A stretch of DNA of 64,000 nt, from positions 1 to 64,000 of the forward strand of contig JASDWX010000046.1 of assembly GCA_041890515.1 (NCBI GenBank). Direction: 5' to 3'. Positions 7,942-16,660 of the stretch are shown here, one piece after another (within the stretch, counting starts at the first letter, position 1; every line of letters starts with the position of its first letter). The position numbers and the translations under genes were made by a program. Under the pieces are notes generated by a model, which saw only the letters and a program-made list of their open reading frames with translations, ran no database searches and was not told where the DNA came from. Source of the stretch: Colwellia_A sp041890515 (GTDB taxonomy: Bacteria; Pseudomonadota; Gammaproteobacteria; Enterobacterales; Alteromonadaceae).

Positions 7942-9641
7942 ACTGTCGTTTTTCCTTCTAATAAGTAACATCGAATTTGTTCAAAAGTAACAATACCTAA
8001 AATGTCGTTAGGATCCTTATCATAAATATAAACACCGCCATCTCGTTGTTCAAGCAGCGCTAAATATGCTTCAGCTAAAGTTGATTGACTTTGTAAAGGG
8101 ATCAATTGTAAGGGTAATATTTCCACACTCTTTGTGTTTTGGTTATGCTCGACTTTTAACCAAGAAAATGTTGCATAAGGGGAATGTTCATCTATATTTT
8201 TTACTGATTGAATAATAACATGATTCAACAATTCCATTTTTTTCAACGAAGTGATTACATCATGAGCACATTCTTGCTGATATATTTTAATATTTTCCTG
8301 CAATACGCCTAATACGCCTATACGTTGTAATGATTTTTCTATAGGAGATTTCCGATATTTCAGGCCTTGTTGCTCAAGCTGCATAATAAAAATAGAACGG
8401 TTTCTAAAAACCTGGCCTGAAAAGACACAGGCTGTGGTTATTACGATCATTGCAGGTACAACCGCTTCTAACTGGTTTGACAATTCAACTACCGTTAATA
8501 ATGCGGCAAGAGGAGCGTTTAGTGTTGCCGCTAAAAAGCCAGCCATGCCCATTAATGCATAATCACTCGCAAAATTTTCTCCAGGTAAATATCCCGTCAC
8601 TAGGACAGATACACAAGTGCCTGCAATCGCACCTATACCAATAATAGGGCCAATTATACCGCCAGGAATACCTAAGCCTAAAGCGGTTATTGTCATGAGG
8701 ATTTTGGCAAATAATAACCCAAGTAATAACTGTAAATGAAGGTTGTTTTCCAAAGCAAAGGTGATTGCATTTAAATCTGTACCCATAGCAAACGGCATGA
8801 AGAACCCTAATATTCCCGTAATAAATGCTGCGATCAGAATGCGTTGCACAATATGAATGGAGCTTGAATATTTTATAATAAGTACTAAATACCGATTAAA
8901 ACCATAGGCTAATAAGCCAAGAATAAGTCCTAATAAAATAAGCGCTGGGTAATGATGGAAACTAAGAGATATCTTGTCAAAATATTCGAATTCATGTCCA
9001 GACCCAAAAATACTTCGGGTGATCATTGATCCAATGAGCGAGGCAATCATGACAGGAATAAAAATATGTACTTTGTATTCACGTAAAATAACTTCCATTA
9101 CAAAAATAACAGCGGCAAGGGGAGTATTAAAACATGCCGATATTCCCGCGGCTATTCCACATGCACAAAGTGTACGTATTGTATTAAAAGGTAAATTAAG
9201 CTTGTTACCAATATAACTACTACAGGCGGCTCCCAAGTGTATAGCGGGACCTTCTTTACCGACTGAAAACCCTGATGCTAATGCAATGACACTCCCAAAA
9301 AATTGATTTAACGTATTACGAAAGGGAATAATACCGTTTGCTATTTTCAAGCGATGTAAAATAAAAGGAATACCTGTGCGTAGATATTGGTACCCCGTTA
9401 ACCAAGCAAAAAATAAAATAACTAATCCACCAACTATAGGCAAATGGAAACGACTTAACGCATCTAAACTGGTATAGTTATCTTTTTGGCTCAGATAAAG
9501 ACTTTGAATTGAGTCGATGCTAAAGGTGAATAGCACAACTAACAGTGCTGATGCAGTTCCACCAATAGCGGCTAACAAACAAAGTTGCCAGGAAGTTTGG
9601 GGTAAGGCTAAACGTTTTTTTAGTAAAGAGAGCGATATCAT
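7938..9641 (-). CDS. clcA: CLC-family chloride channel/antiporter with C-terminal CBS region
   Basis: A 567-residue protein with about ten or more hydrophobic segments (residues 1-400) and a soluble tail. CLC selectivity-filter motifs are visible: RTGIPFIL (a variant of GSGIP), GKEGPAIH with the gating glutamate E130, and GLGIPGGIIGPIIG. The glutamate allows either channel or Cl-/H+ exchange. The tail (about 425-567) reads as a degenerate CBS-domain pair that may sense nucleotides. It is the first gene of a two-gene unit with hemJ, overlapping it by four bases. Which anion and which mode cannot be told from sequence. Confidence 0.92.
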   Translation of the reverse strand: MISLSLLKKRLALPQTSWQLCLLAAIGGTASALLVVLFTFSIDSIQSLYLSQKDNYTSLDALSRFHLPIVGGLVILFFAWLTGYQYLRTGIPFILHRLKIANGIIPFRNTLNQFFGSVIALASGFSVGKEGPAIHLGAACSSYIGNKLNLPFNTIRTLCACGIAAGISACFNTPLAAVIFVMEVILREYKVHIFIPVMIASLIGSMITRSIFGSGHEFEYFDKISLSFHHYPALILLGLILGLLAYGFNRYLVLIIKYSSSIHIVQRILIAAFITGILGFFMPFAMGTDLNAITFALENNLHLQLLLGLLFAKILMTITALGLGIPGGIIGPIIGIGAIAGTCVSVLVTGYLPGENFASDYALMGMAGFLAATLNAPLAALLTVVELSNQLEAVVPAMIVITTACVFSGQVFRNRSIFIMQLEQQGLKYRKSPIEKSLQRIGVLGVLQENIKIYQQECAHDVITSLKKMELLNHVIIQSVKNIDEHSPYATFSWLKVEHNQNTKSVEILPLQLIPLQSQSTLAEAYLALLEQRDGGVYIYDKDPNDILGIVTFEQIRCYLLEGKTTV

Positions 9642-9715
9642 AATAATGAAGGGTTCACCTTTATTGTTTTAGCCTAAAATATTTATCAATAAGTGGATAT
9701 CATAATACTTTTCAA

Positions 9716-10447
9716 ATGAATTGGTTAGCTAAAATAAATCTAAACACAGTTGTTGTTCGCTTAGGTACATTCCGTTCCGCTCTTTTACTTATTCTCATTA
9801 TTGGTATCTGTATATACAGTGGCTATCGTATTGGGAACTTTTACCATGGCTATCAAGTTAAAACACTGGAACAACAAAAAACACGTTTGAACAAGATGTA
9901 TGAAAAAAATGTTCAACAAAACAGACGAATCAATACGCTAGAAGTTGAATTAGAAGTTGAGCGAATGGCCAATCAACGCTCCCAAGAATTATTGAAAAAT
10001 ATGGAGTCTGAACATTATCAGGTAAAAAGAGAATTAGCTTTTTATGAGAAAGTGATGGCTCCTGAAAAAACAGCTGATGGTTTAGTTGTGGATCGAATCT
10101 CCATTTATCCTACGGGAAGTCCGTATCACTTTCGTTTTCAAATTGTGTTATTACAACAACAAGTGCGTAAGCGATTTGTTAAAGGCTATGTTGATTTAGT
10201 CTTGTTTGGCAGTTTAGATAATAAGCCAAGTCAATTGAAATTGAGTCATATATCTACATTGACCAAAAAAGATTTATCATTTAGTTTTCAATACTTTCAA
10301 ATTCTTGAAGGCGAGTTAACACTTCCTGATGATTTTTCCCCAGAAAAAGTAGAGTTATCCACCATTTTACCTAAGAACAGATGGCAAAAACATCAGCAGT
10401 TAGATGAGAGTTTTATGTGGGGAGAACTATTACAAAACACACCATAG
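9716..10447 (+). CDS. DUF6776-family inner-membrane protein
   Basis: A 243-residue protein with one membrane segment (about 20-42), a coiled coil (about 48-115, rich in Gln, Glu and Asn) and a beta-rich C-terminal domain predicted to be periplasmic. This architecture matches the DUF6776 family of Alteromonadales and Vibrionales, of unknown function. In related genomes it is, as far as I recall, commonly close to erpA, sometimes with a bactofilin gene; here a PEP-CTERM pair separates the two. It is divergent from clcA and convergent with the TPR gene, only 21 bp away. Confidence 0.75.
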   Translation: MNWLAKINLNTVVVRLGTFRSALLLILIIGICIYSGYRIGNFYHGYQVKTLEQQKTRLNKMYEKNVQQNRRINTLEVELEVERMANQRSQELLKNMESEHYQVKRELAFYEKVMAPEKTADGLVVDRISIYPTGSPYHFRFQIVLLQQQVRKRFVKGYVDLVLFGSLDNKPSQLKLSHISTLTKKDLSFSFQYFQILEGELTLPDDFSPEKVELSTILPKNRWQKHQQLDESFMWGELLQNTP

Positions 10448-10468
10448 TTTGGAGTGTTCTTCAGCCTA

Positions 10469-13285
10469 TTATATATTATTCGAAAGCTTTTCCATTAATG
10501 CAATAGCATCTGATTTATTTGGAAAATTATTTTCATTTTCTATGGCGGCCTTCAAGTACTTCTTCGCTTCTACATTACGATTTAACTGAGATAATGCTAC
10601 AGCCAAATGGTATTTTATTTCAGCATTATTAAAATCTTTAACAATGGCTTGTCTGAATATAGGCAATGCTAAATCTGCTTGTTCACTTAAGGTATAAGAC
10701 CAAGCAAGTGTATCCATTATAGCAACATTGTTAGGCAACATTTTGTGGGCTTTTTCTGCGTAATCCAATGCTTGTGTATACTTATTTAATTTTATGAATA
10801 CTTGCGCAGCATTATTCAATAAAATAGGCATTTCAGAGAATGATTTGATTAGTTCTTGATACTTTTTAGCCGCTTTTTTTAGTTGATTTGTATCAACGAG
10901 TGTATCGGCGATTGCTATTTGTGAGGCAATATCTTTTGGATTATCTTTAACCCACCGAGCAAGTAAATCAAGTGCCTTGGTAAATTGTTTTTGTTGTTTA
11001 TAAACACGATACAAGCCAAATACAGCAGGTTGATTTTGACTTGTTTGTAATGATGTTAAATAGAGCTTCTCTGCTTTATCTAGCTTTCCGAGCTCGCGGT
11101 ATAAATTTCCTTCTAAGTTGTTTAAAAATATAACGTCATTACTTCTTTCAGTCATCGTTTTTAAAGTGTCGAGTGCAAGTTGTTCACTTTTTTGTTTCAC
11201 GTAGATATTGAACAATTTAAAATATGAATTAAAGTTTTCACTATTCCATGAAATTGAGCGTTTTAAGCTAAGTTCTGCACCTTCATAATCAGAGCGTGAT
11301 AATTGAGCATCAGCTAAAATACTATATATATTTGATTTATTATTACTATTTTTGACGGCCAGTTCGAAAGTACTAAAAGCTTTATCGTATTCTTTGTCAG
11401 CCATGTATAAATTAGCTAATACTAAATAAATACTACCCGCTTTATTATTTATGTTTAAGAATTCATTGGTAATAGTTATCGCTTCTTTTAACTGCCCAAA
11501 CATAACTTGCATTTCAACAATTTTAACTAAAATTGTTGAATTGTTCTTGTCGATACTAAACGCTTTTTTATAAGCTTTTAAAGCATTATCATTATTATTA
11601 GTTAAACGTTGTATGTTACCCAACTCAGTTAATAGGAATGCATTGGGATTTTCCAATTCAGCAATTTTATTATTTATTTTATTGATGGCTTTTTCTGGTT
11701 GTTGGTTTATAACGTCAATTCTTGATAAATGCACAAGCGTTTTAAGATTATTTGGATTTAAGATGAGAGATTGTTCTAGAGATTTCTTTGCTAGAATATG
11801 CTGGCTTAATCGACCTAACAAAATACCTTTTCTTAAATGTAAAACGCTATCTTCACTTTGTATTATTAATGCTAGGTCTACTTGTTCAAGTGCTTTTTCA
11901 AGTGAGTTACTTTGTTGATAAGCTTCTGCGAGTAACATAATTATACTTATATTAGCATCCATAGATTTTGCTAATTCAAGGTGAGTAATTGCTTGTGAAA
12001 ATTTGCCAATTAAAATTTCTAATTTCGCTAAATCATATAATGACTCAGGATTTTCTTTATCGTTATCGATAACGTCTTCTAGATATTTTTCAGCCAGTTT
12101 TAGCTCTCCTAAAACCATATAGGTCTGGCCAAGAAGCGACCATGTTTCAACATCGTCTGGATCAACTAACTTTGATTTTACCAATAATGTTTTTGCCCGG
12201 AAGGGTTTGTTTAATGTTAACTCTACTTGAGCGGCTAATTTTAATGCCCTTGTATCATCGCTAATTATTGCGATATATTTTTGTAAAAAATTTTGAGCTT
12301 TCAAGCTTTCTTGCTCTTGAAAACTTATAACTGCGGCTAAATAAAGGTAAACAGGGTTCTGATTCATAACTTCTTCAGGTAACCCTGTTAACACGGTATT
12401 TATATGAGCGGTTGTTTTATTTACTTCTTTTGTATTACCTAGCGCACTGTTTGCGATTATTTTTAAATAGTTTGCTCTAGGTTCGTTAGGGATCTCTGTT
12501 GTGATTACGTCAATATCTTTTAAGGCGAGTTGAAAGTTTCTTAATTCAATATACAAACTTGCCCGGGTGAGTAAGGCAGGGAAGTTCATATTGTTCAGTT
12601 CGATAACTTGAGAAATAATTTTTAATGATTTAGCTCTGTTACCGACTTGCTGTTCAATGTTTGCAAGCATTGTTAAAGCGATATTGTTAGTTGGCGAAAG
12701 GTTGAGTGCTTTATCGAGCGTAGCTCTTGCTTGGGGAACGTTACCTTTAAGTAAGTATACTTGTGCTACTCCTAATTGGGCTTTTACACTATTTGGAACA
12801 TGTTCTAATGCTTCTTCAAATAATAACATCGCTTGCGATAAATTATTCATCGCAATAAAGGCTCTTCCTTGTAATATAGAGATTTTATTCAGCTGTGTTT
12901 TTTGTGTTACTGAAGCGGTTTGAGCGTTAATTACTTTTTTGTATTTTTGTTGTAAAAGATAAGCTTCGAGCATTAAAGGAATTATTTTACTTTCATCTGC
13001 TTTATTATCTTGAGCATTTTCGAGCTGGTTTTCTGCAGATGCGCCATCGCCCATCGCAATATAAACCTCGGCAAGTAAAACCATTGAAGGTAAATGTTTA
13101 GGGTCATTTTTTAACGCATTTTTTAAATGGATAATCGCTGAATTTAACTCAGAAAGGTAAAAGCTGGCGAGAGCATCTTCATAGGGTTTATCGGCATTTT
13201 GATCTGTAAAAGCTTGAGAATATGTACTAAATAATAAAATTGTACCTATTAGTAAGGTTAAAGTCGTTTTTACCAAAGAGGTCAT
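10469..13285 (-). CDS. prsT: PEP-CTERM system TPR-repeat protein PrsT
   Basis: A 938-residue protein with an N-terminal signal peptide (cleavage likely after about residue 25) followed almost entirely by tetratricopeptide repeats. Length and repeat pattern match the PEP_TPR/PrsT family found with exosortase A systems. There it is thought to help the export or assembly of the exopolysaccharide and its PEP-CTERM proteins. Some family members are lipoproteins; I see no lipobox here, so this one is probably periplasmic. AAGGA lies seven bases before the ATG. The divergent neighbour is a PEP-CTERM substrate. No exosortase, prsK or prsR gene is in the window. Confidence 0.8.
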   Translation of the reverse strand: MTSLVKTTLTLLIGTILLFSTYSQAFTDQNADKPYEDALASFYLSELNSAIIHLKNALKNDPKHLPSMVLLAEVYIAMGDGASAENQLENAQDNKADESKIIPLMLEAYLLQQKYKKVINAQTASVTQKTQLNKISILQGRAFIAMNNLSQAMLLFEEALEHVPNSVKAQLGVAQVYLLKGNVPQARATLDKALNLSPTNNIALTMLANIEQQVGNRAKSLKIISQVIELNNMNFPALLTRASLYIELRNFQLALKDIDVITTEIPNEPRANYLKIIANSALGNTKEVNKTTAHINTVLTGLPEEVMNQNPVYLYLAAVISFQEQESLKAQNFLQKYIAIISDDTRALKLAAQVELTLNKPFRAKTLLVKSKLVDPDDVETWSLLGQTYMVLGELKLAEKYLEDVIDNDKENPESLYDLAKLEILIGKFSQAITHLELAKSMDANISIIMLLAEAYQQSNSLEKALEQVDLALIIQSEDSVLHLRKGILLGRLSQHILAKKSLEQSLILNPNNLKTLVHLSRIDVINQQPEKAINKINNKIAELENPNAFLLTELGNIQRLTNNNDNALKAYKKAFSIDKNNSTILVKIVEMQVMFGQLKEAITITNEFLNINNKAGSIYLVLANLYMADKEYDKAFSTFELAVKNSNNKSNIYSILADAQLSRSDYEGAELSLKRSISWNSENFNSYFKLFNIYVKQKSEQLALDTLKTMTERSNDVIFLNNLEGNLYRELGKLDKAEKLYLTSLQTSQNQPAVFGLYRVYKQQKQFTKALDLLARWVKDNPKDIASQIAIADTLVDTNQLKKAAKKYQELIKSFSEMPILLNNAAQVFIKLNKYTQALDYAEKAHKMLPNNVAIMDTLAWSYTLSEQADLALPIFRQAIVKDFNNAEIKYHLAVALSQLNRNVEAKKYLKAAIENENNFPNKSDAIALMEKLSNNI

Positions 13286-13471
13286 TTAATTATTTCCTTC
13301 ATGAAAATCAATTGTTAAGGATACGCGTAGTTAATATGAAGGTCTATAAGTTCTTTAATTGTTTAACTGATGAGTCTAATTAGTTGTCGGTATTTTTTAC
13401 ACGTTTTGATAAAATAACAAATATAATTAAAGTGAAAGTTGCATCCATTTGAAAAGGCTCGTTTTTTTATG

Positions 13472-13488
13472 TTGGCTTGTTTTTTGCA
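13472..13488 (+). promoter_or_regulatory. Sigma-54 (RpoN) promoter of the first PEP-CTERM gene
   Basis: TTGGC...TTGCA with GG at 13474-13475 and GC at 13486-13487, the invariant 10-bp spacing of -24/-12 promoters. The only departures from YTGGCACGRNNNTTGCW are within the variable centre. The predicted transcript start near 13499 leaves a leader of about 80 bases before the ATG at 13581. The regulator PrsR of PEP-CTERM systems is a sigma-54 activator, which fits. Confidence 0.8.
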
Positions 13489-13580
13489 TTGGAGTGGAGA
13501 GTAGATAAAGAATTTATATGTAATATTGTGATTTTTTGCACAGTATTGACGTTTATATAATAAGTAGTAGGTTAAATAAT

Positions 13581-14414
13581 ATGAAATTTTCAAAGTTTAT
13601 TGTAGCAGTTGCATTTTCTGTATTAAGTATAAACACATTTGCCACCAATATTACCGGTGAAGTGATTATGGATAATTACATTGGTGCTGGATATAATGGT
13701 GATGTTAATGGCGACGATAACAAATGGGATATTGACAAAATGCTTGTATCTCGTGATGTTTCTGGTGGTGTTACAACGCTAGAGGTTAATATTTTTACAT
13801 CATTTTATGATAATGTAGGTACGTACGGTATTAAGCTCGGTGATTTATTTATGGCTGCAGATCAAAACCTTAATAATTCAGGTAAGACGCCTTGGAATCC
13901 AGAAGGTACTGACCCATATACTGGTGATAGATACACTAATTCGAATGCAGCTTCTACTACAGATACTAATTGGAACTATGTATACGATCTTAGTGGTGCT
14001 CGCAAACATACCTCTGGAACAGGTCATTTAAAGTCAGGTTTTGGCAGTAATCAGGTCGTAACATCATCATCTCTTCATAATCGTTCTCGCGCTAACCAAG
14101 CAGTCATGCTATCAGATAGAAATACTGATATTGTTCATGATTCATCTATATGGAATGTACTTGGTTATTCTTATACATCAAATAATATTAACTACGGTCA
14201 AATTAAATTTTCATTTGATGTCAGCGGGACAGACCTTGCAACCGCTAACCAAATTGCTTTTCGTTGGGCAATGACATGTGCAAATGACATTATTGAAGGT
14301 CTTGCTGATTTTTCATCTCAAAATCCTCCAGTTGATGTACCTGAACCAAATACTATTATATTAATGTTACTTGCGATGGCTGGTTTAATTTACCGCAAAA
14401 AAGTCAATAACTAA
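13581..14414 (+). CDS. PEP-CTERM sorting-domain surface protein
   Basis: A 277-residue secreted protein. The signal peptide ends near residue 22 (SINTFAT). The C-terminus has the exosortase sorting signal: VPEPNT, a hydrophobic segment (IILMLLAMAGLIY) and the basic tail RKKVNN. The middle is Asn/Asp/Ser/Thr-rich and includes the WAMTCANDIIEG segment seen in a family of PEP-CTERM proteins of marine and floc-forming bacteria. Start ATG 13581 follows AGG; an upstream in-frame start at 13536 would place extra residues before the signal peptide. Expression is predicted from the sigma-54 promoter at 13472. Proteins of this kind are cleaved by XrtA and displayed in the extracellular polysaccharide matrix. 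Confidence 0.85.
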   Translation: MKFSKFIVAVAFSVLSINTFATNITGEVIMDNYIGAGYNGDVNGDDNKWDIDKMLVSRDVSGGVTTLEVNIFTSFYDNVGTYGIKLGDLFMAADQNLNNSGKTPWNPEGTDPYTGDRYTNSNAASTTDTNWNYVYDLSGARKHTSGTGHLKSGFGSNQVVTSSSLHNRSRANQAVMLSDRNTDIVHDSSIWNVLGYSYTSNNINYGQIKFSFDVSGTDLATANQIAFRWAMTCANDIIEGLADFSSQNPPVDVPEPNTIILMLLAMAGLIYRKKVNN

Positions 14415-14432
14415 TAGTTTGAATTGTATAGT

Positions 14433-14469
14433 AAATGCGTTATATCTAATGATGTAGCGCATTTTTTTT
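14433..14469 (+). terminator. Intrinsic terminator after the PEP-CTERM gene
   Basis: Stem AAATGCG (14433-14439) pairs with CGCATTT (14458-14464), and the T-run continues to 14469. It lies 19 bases after the stop codon. Confidence 0.7.
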
Positions 14470-14502
14470 GAGTTTTACTGTACATCAGTTATTTATTCTA
14501 AT

Positions 14503-14554
14503 ATACATGACTAAATCAGTAATACTTGACTAAATTAGTCAAGTTTAAGATAAT
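14503..14554 (+). promoter_or_regulatory. erpA promoter with IscR type-1 site and a second weaker copy
   Basis: Positions 14522-14546 match the IscR type-1 consensus (ATASYYGACT-RWWWY-AGTCRRSTAT) at 24 of 25 positions; the core is GACTAAATTAGTC. TTGACT at 14526-14531 and GATAAT at 14549-14554, 17 bp apart, form a near-consensus sigma-70 promoter whose -35 lies inside this site. A weaker copy, GACTAAATCAGT, begins its own site at 14503, 19 bp upstream. Repression of erpA by cluster-loaded IscR is known in E. coli, so the site makes regulatory sense. Confidence 0.8.
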
Positions 14555-14597
14555 GCACGCGATACACTCCCGTAAACACCTTTGTAAGTAGAGCAAT

Positions 14598-14939
14598 ATG
14601 TCAACTCCCGAGTTACCGATAAAATTTTCCGATGCCGCAGCAACTAAAGTATTGTCTTTGATCACCGAAGAAGAAAATCCGGAATTAAAATTAAGAGTTT
14701 ACGTAACTGGTGGTGGTTGCTCTGGATTTCAATACGGTTTTACTTTTGATGAAAAAGTGAATGACGGTGATATGACCATCGTTAAAAAAGGGGTGACTAT
14801 GGTCATTGACCCTATGAGCTTACAATACTTAGTCGACGGTGAAGTTGATTATATTGAAGGTTTAGAAGGCAGCCGATTTTTAGTTAATAATCCAAATGCG
14901 TCATCAACCTGTGGTTGCGGATCATCCTTTTCAATCTGA
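14598..14939 (+). CDS. erpA: Iron-sulfur cluster insertion protein ErpA (A-type carrier)
   Basis: A 113-residue A-type carrier that hands Fe-S clusters to apo-enzymes, including those of isoprenoid synthesis and respiration. The three cluster-binding cysteines are present: C41 in TGGGCSGFQYGF, and C105 and C107 in STCGCGSSFSI at the C-terminus. The N-terminus and length match ErpA better than IscA. It stands alone, with an IscR-controlled promoter upstream and a terminator at 14972. Confidence 0.96.
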   Translation: MSTPELPIKFSDAAATKVLSLITEEENPELKLRVYVTGGGCSGFQYGFTFDEKVNDGDMTIVKKGVTMVIDPMSLQYLVDGEVDYIEGLEGSRFLVNNPNASSTCGCGSSFSI

Positions 14940-14971
14940 TCATATTTATTTTTATATCGAATCAATAATAG

Positions 14972-14998
14972 CCAGTGATATTCTCACTGGTTTTTTTT
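14972..14998 (+). terminator. Intrinsic terminator of erpA
   Basis: Stem CCAGTGA (14972-14978) pairs with TCACTGG (14984-14990), followed by eight T. Confidence 0.9.
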
Positions 14999-15243
14999 GC
15001 TTAATCGCATTGATATATTGAGTGAAGTGTTACTATTTCTTTATCTATTTAATAAATTTTGCTAACTAAAAACGTCTTAAATCTGCCTGGTACTTTCTTG
15101 TGGGGCTCCCCTAATAATTTAATTAAAAATATTAAAGACAGTTAACCACTTTTTTAAGGTGAAGCTGTTTGCATGTCGGCGCAAGATTCTTGATACTGCA
15201 TACATTCGAATATTAAAATACCCATAAAAGGGAAGGGAATATA

Positions 15244-16653
15244 ATGCGTAAAGTGTCTTTTCAATCAGTTCTAAAAACGCTTGTTGTGAGTAGTGTTTTT
15301 CTAGCTCTATCAAGTTCAGCAGCAACACTGACTAAATCAGAAACCAAAGAATTAGCACAGCTAAAAAATACCGCTTTGGAATCTGATTTATCTTATCAAG
15401 TACTGGAATCGCTAACGACTGAAGTTGGTCATCGTTTAATGGGTTCAGAGGGCGATAGAAAAGCTGTCATTTGGGCGCAAGCTAAAATGAAAGCATTAGG
15501 CTTTGATAAAGTTTGGACTGAAGAAGTGACCGGTACTTTTTGGCAACGTGGTGAAGCAAAGGCTAACATTATTGCTCCCTACCCACACAAAATTGTAGCT
15601 ATTGCGCTTGGTGGCAGTGTGGCGACTGCTGAGGAAGGGCTTACTGCGAAAATTGCGCATTTTGAAACATTAGCTGATTTACAAGCAGCCCCTGATAATA
15701 GTTTACAGGGGAAAATTGCATTTGTTTCTTATCAAATGGAACGTGATATTACCGGTTCAGGATACGGTCCAGCAGTCGGCACACGTGTGGGCGGTGCCAA
15801 CGTAGCTGCGAAAAAAGGTGCGTCTGCATTAATTATGAGATCTGTTGGCACAGACAATAATCGTATAGCACATACCGGTATTATGCGTTATGAAGCAGGC
15901 GTGAAAAAAATTCCTGCGGCTGCTATTTCTAATCCTGATGCAGATCTACTCGTTAATCAGTTAAAACGTGACAAGCCAGTGAGTTTCTATTTAAAATTAA
16001 CGAGCCATACCGACCCTAAAGTTACCGCTGTTTCTGCGAATGTTATTGGTGAAATAACAGGGAGTGAATTCCCAGATGAAATTGTTTCAATTGGCGCACA
16101 TCTTGATAGTTGGGATGTCGGCACGGGAGCATTAGATGATGGTATGGGCGTTGCTATGATGTTGGCATCTGCTCACCATATTGCACAATTACCAGAACGA
16201 CCAAAACGCACTATTCGCGTTATTCTTTTTGCGGCCGAAGAAGTGGGGCTTCTAGGCGCTAAAGAATATATGGAGATCCACAAAGATAATATGGCTAACC
16301 ATATTATAGGTGCTGAGTGGGATTTTGGTGTTGGTAAAATTTACAAAATGACTTCTGGTGTGGGTAAAGAATCATTAAGTGCAATTAGCGACCTTGCTAA
16401 ACATTTAGCACCATTAGGCATTGAATTATCAAGCGATAATAATGCAAAAGCTCAGTCAGACATGAGTGTTATGAGTGAGGCCGGTATGCCAAGTATGAAT
16501 TTTGCGCCTGATGGTTCAACATACTTCGATTATCACCACACAGAGAATGATACGTTAGATAAAGTCAACCCAGATGATTTAAAACAAGCGACAGCTGTTT
16601 ATACCGTGTTTGCATATTTTGCAGCGCAATCGGGTGTTAATTTTAGAAAATAA
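15244..16653 (+). CDS. Secreted M28-family zinc peptidase with PA domain
   Basis: A 469-residue protein with signal peptide (about 1-27) and no membrane anchor. A protease-associated insert lies at about 110-260, and the M28 catalytic domain follows. Metal-site motifs are H286 in GAHLDSWD, the D298-D299 pair in ALDDG, EE in FAAEEVGLLGA (catalytic glutamate) and the last ligand in HHTENDTLDKV. This layout matches carboxypeptidase Q-like aminopeptidases/dipeptidases that degrade peptides in the periplasm or outside the cell. AAGGGAAGGG before the ATG is a strong ribosome-binding site. Substrate preference cannot be read from sequence. Confidence 0.9.
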   Translation: MRKVSFQSVLKTLVVSSVFLALSSSAATLTKSETKELAQLKNTALESDLSYQVLESLTTEVGHRLMGSEGDRKAVIWAQAKMKALGFDKVWTEEVTGTFWQRGEAKANIIAPYPHKIVAIALGGSVATAEEGLTAKIAHFETLADLQAAPDNSLQGKIAFVSYQMERDITGSGYGPAVGTRVGGANVAAKKGASALIMRSVGTDNNRIAHTGIMRYEAGVKKIPAAAISNPDADLLVNQLKRDKPVSFYLKLTSHTDPKVTAVSANVIGEITGSEFPDEIVSIGAHLDSWDVGTGALDDGMGVAMMLASAHHIAQLPERPKRTIRVILFAAEEVGLLGAKEYMEIHKDNMANHIIGAEWDFGVGKIYKMTSGVGKESLSAISDLAKHLAPLGIELSSDNNAKAQSDMSVMSEAGMPSMNFAPDGSTYFDYHHTENDTLDKVNPDDLKQATAVYTVFAYFAAQSGVNFRK

Positions 16654-16660
16654 TTATTTT

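Noticed and set aside
7938..7971. HemJ start at 7971 giving a 153-residue protein
   Set aside because: The extra ten residues (MLLIRRKNDS) are basic, outside the family pattern and overlap clcA more deeply; ATG 7941 has the classic ATGA junction.
13363..13593. Minus-strand 76-codon frame upstream of PrsT
   Set aside because: It overlaps the sigma-54 promoter and the start of the PEP-CTERM gene, has a composition unlike the real proteins here and no ribosome-binding site.
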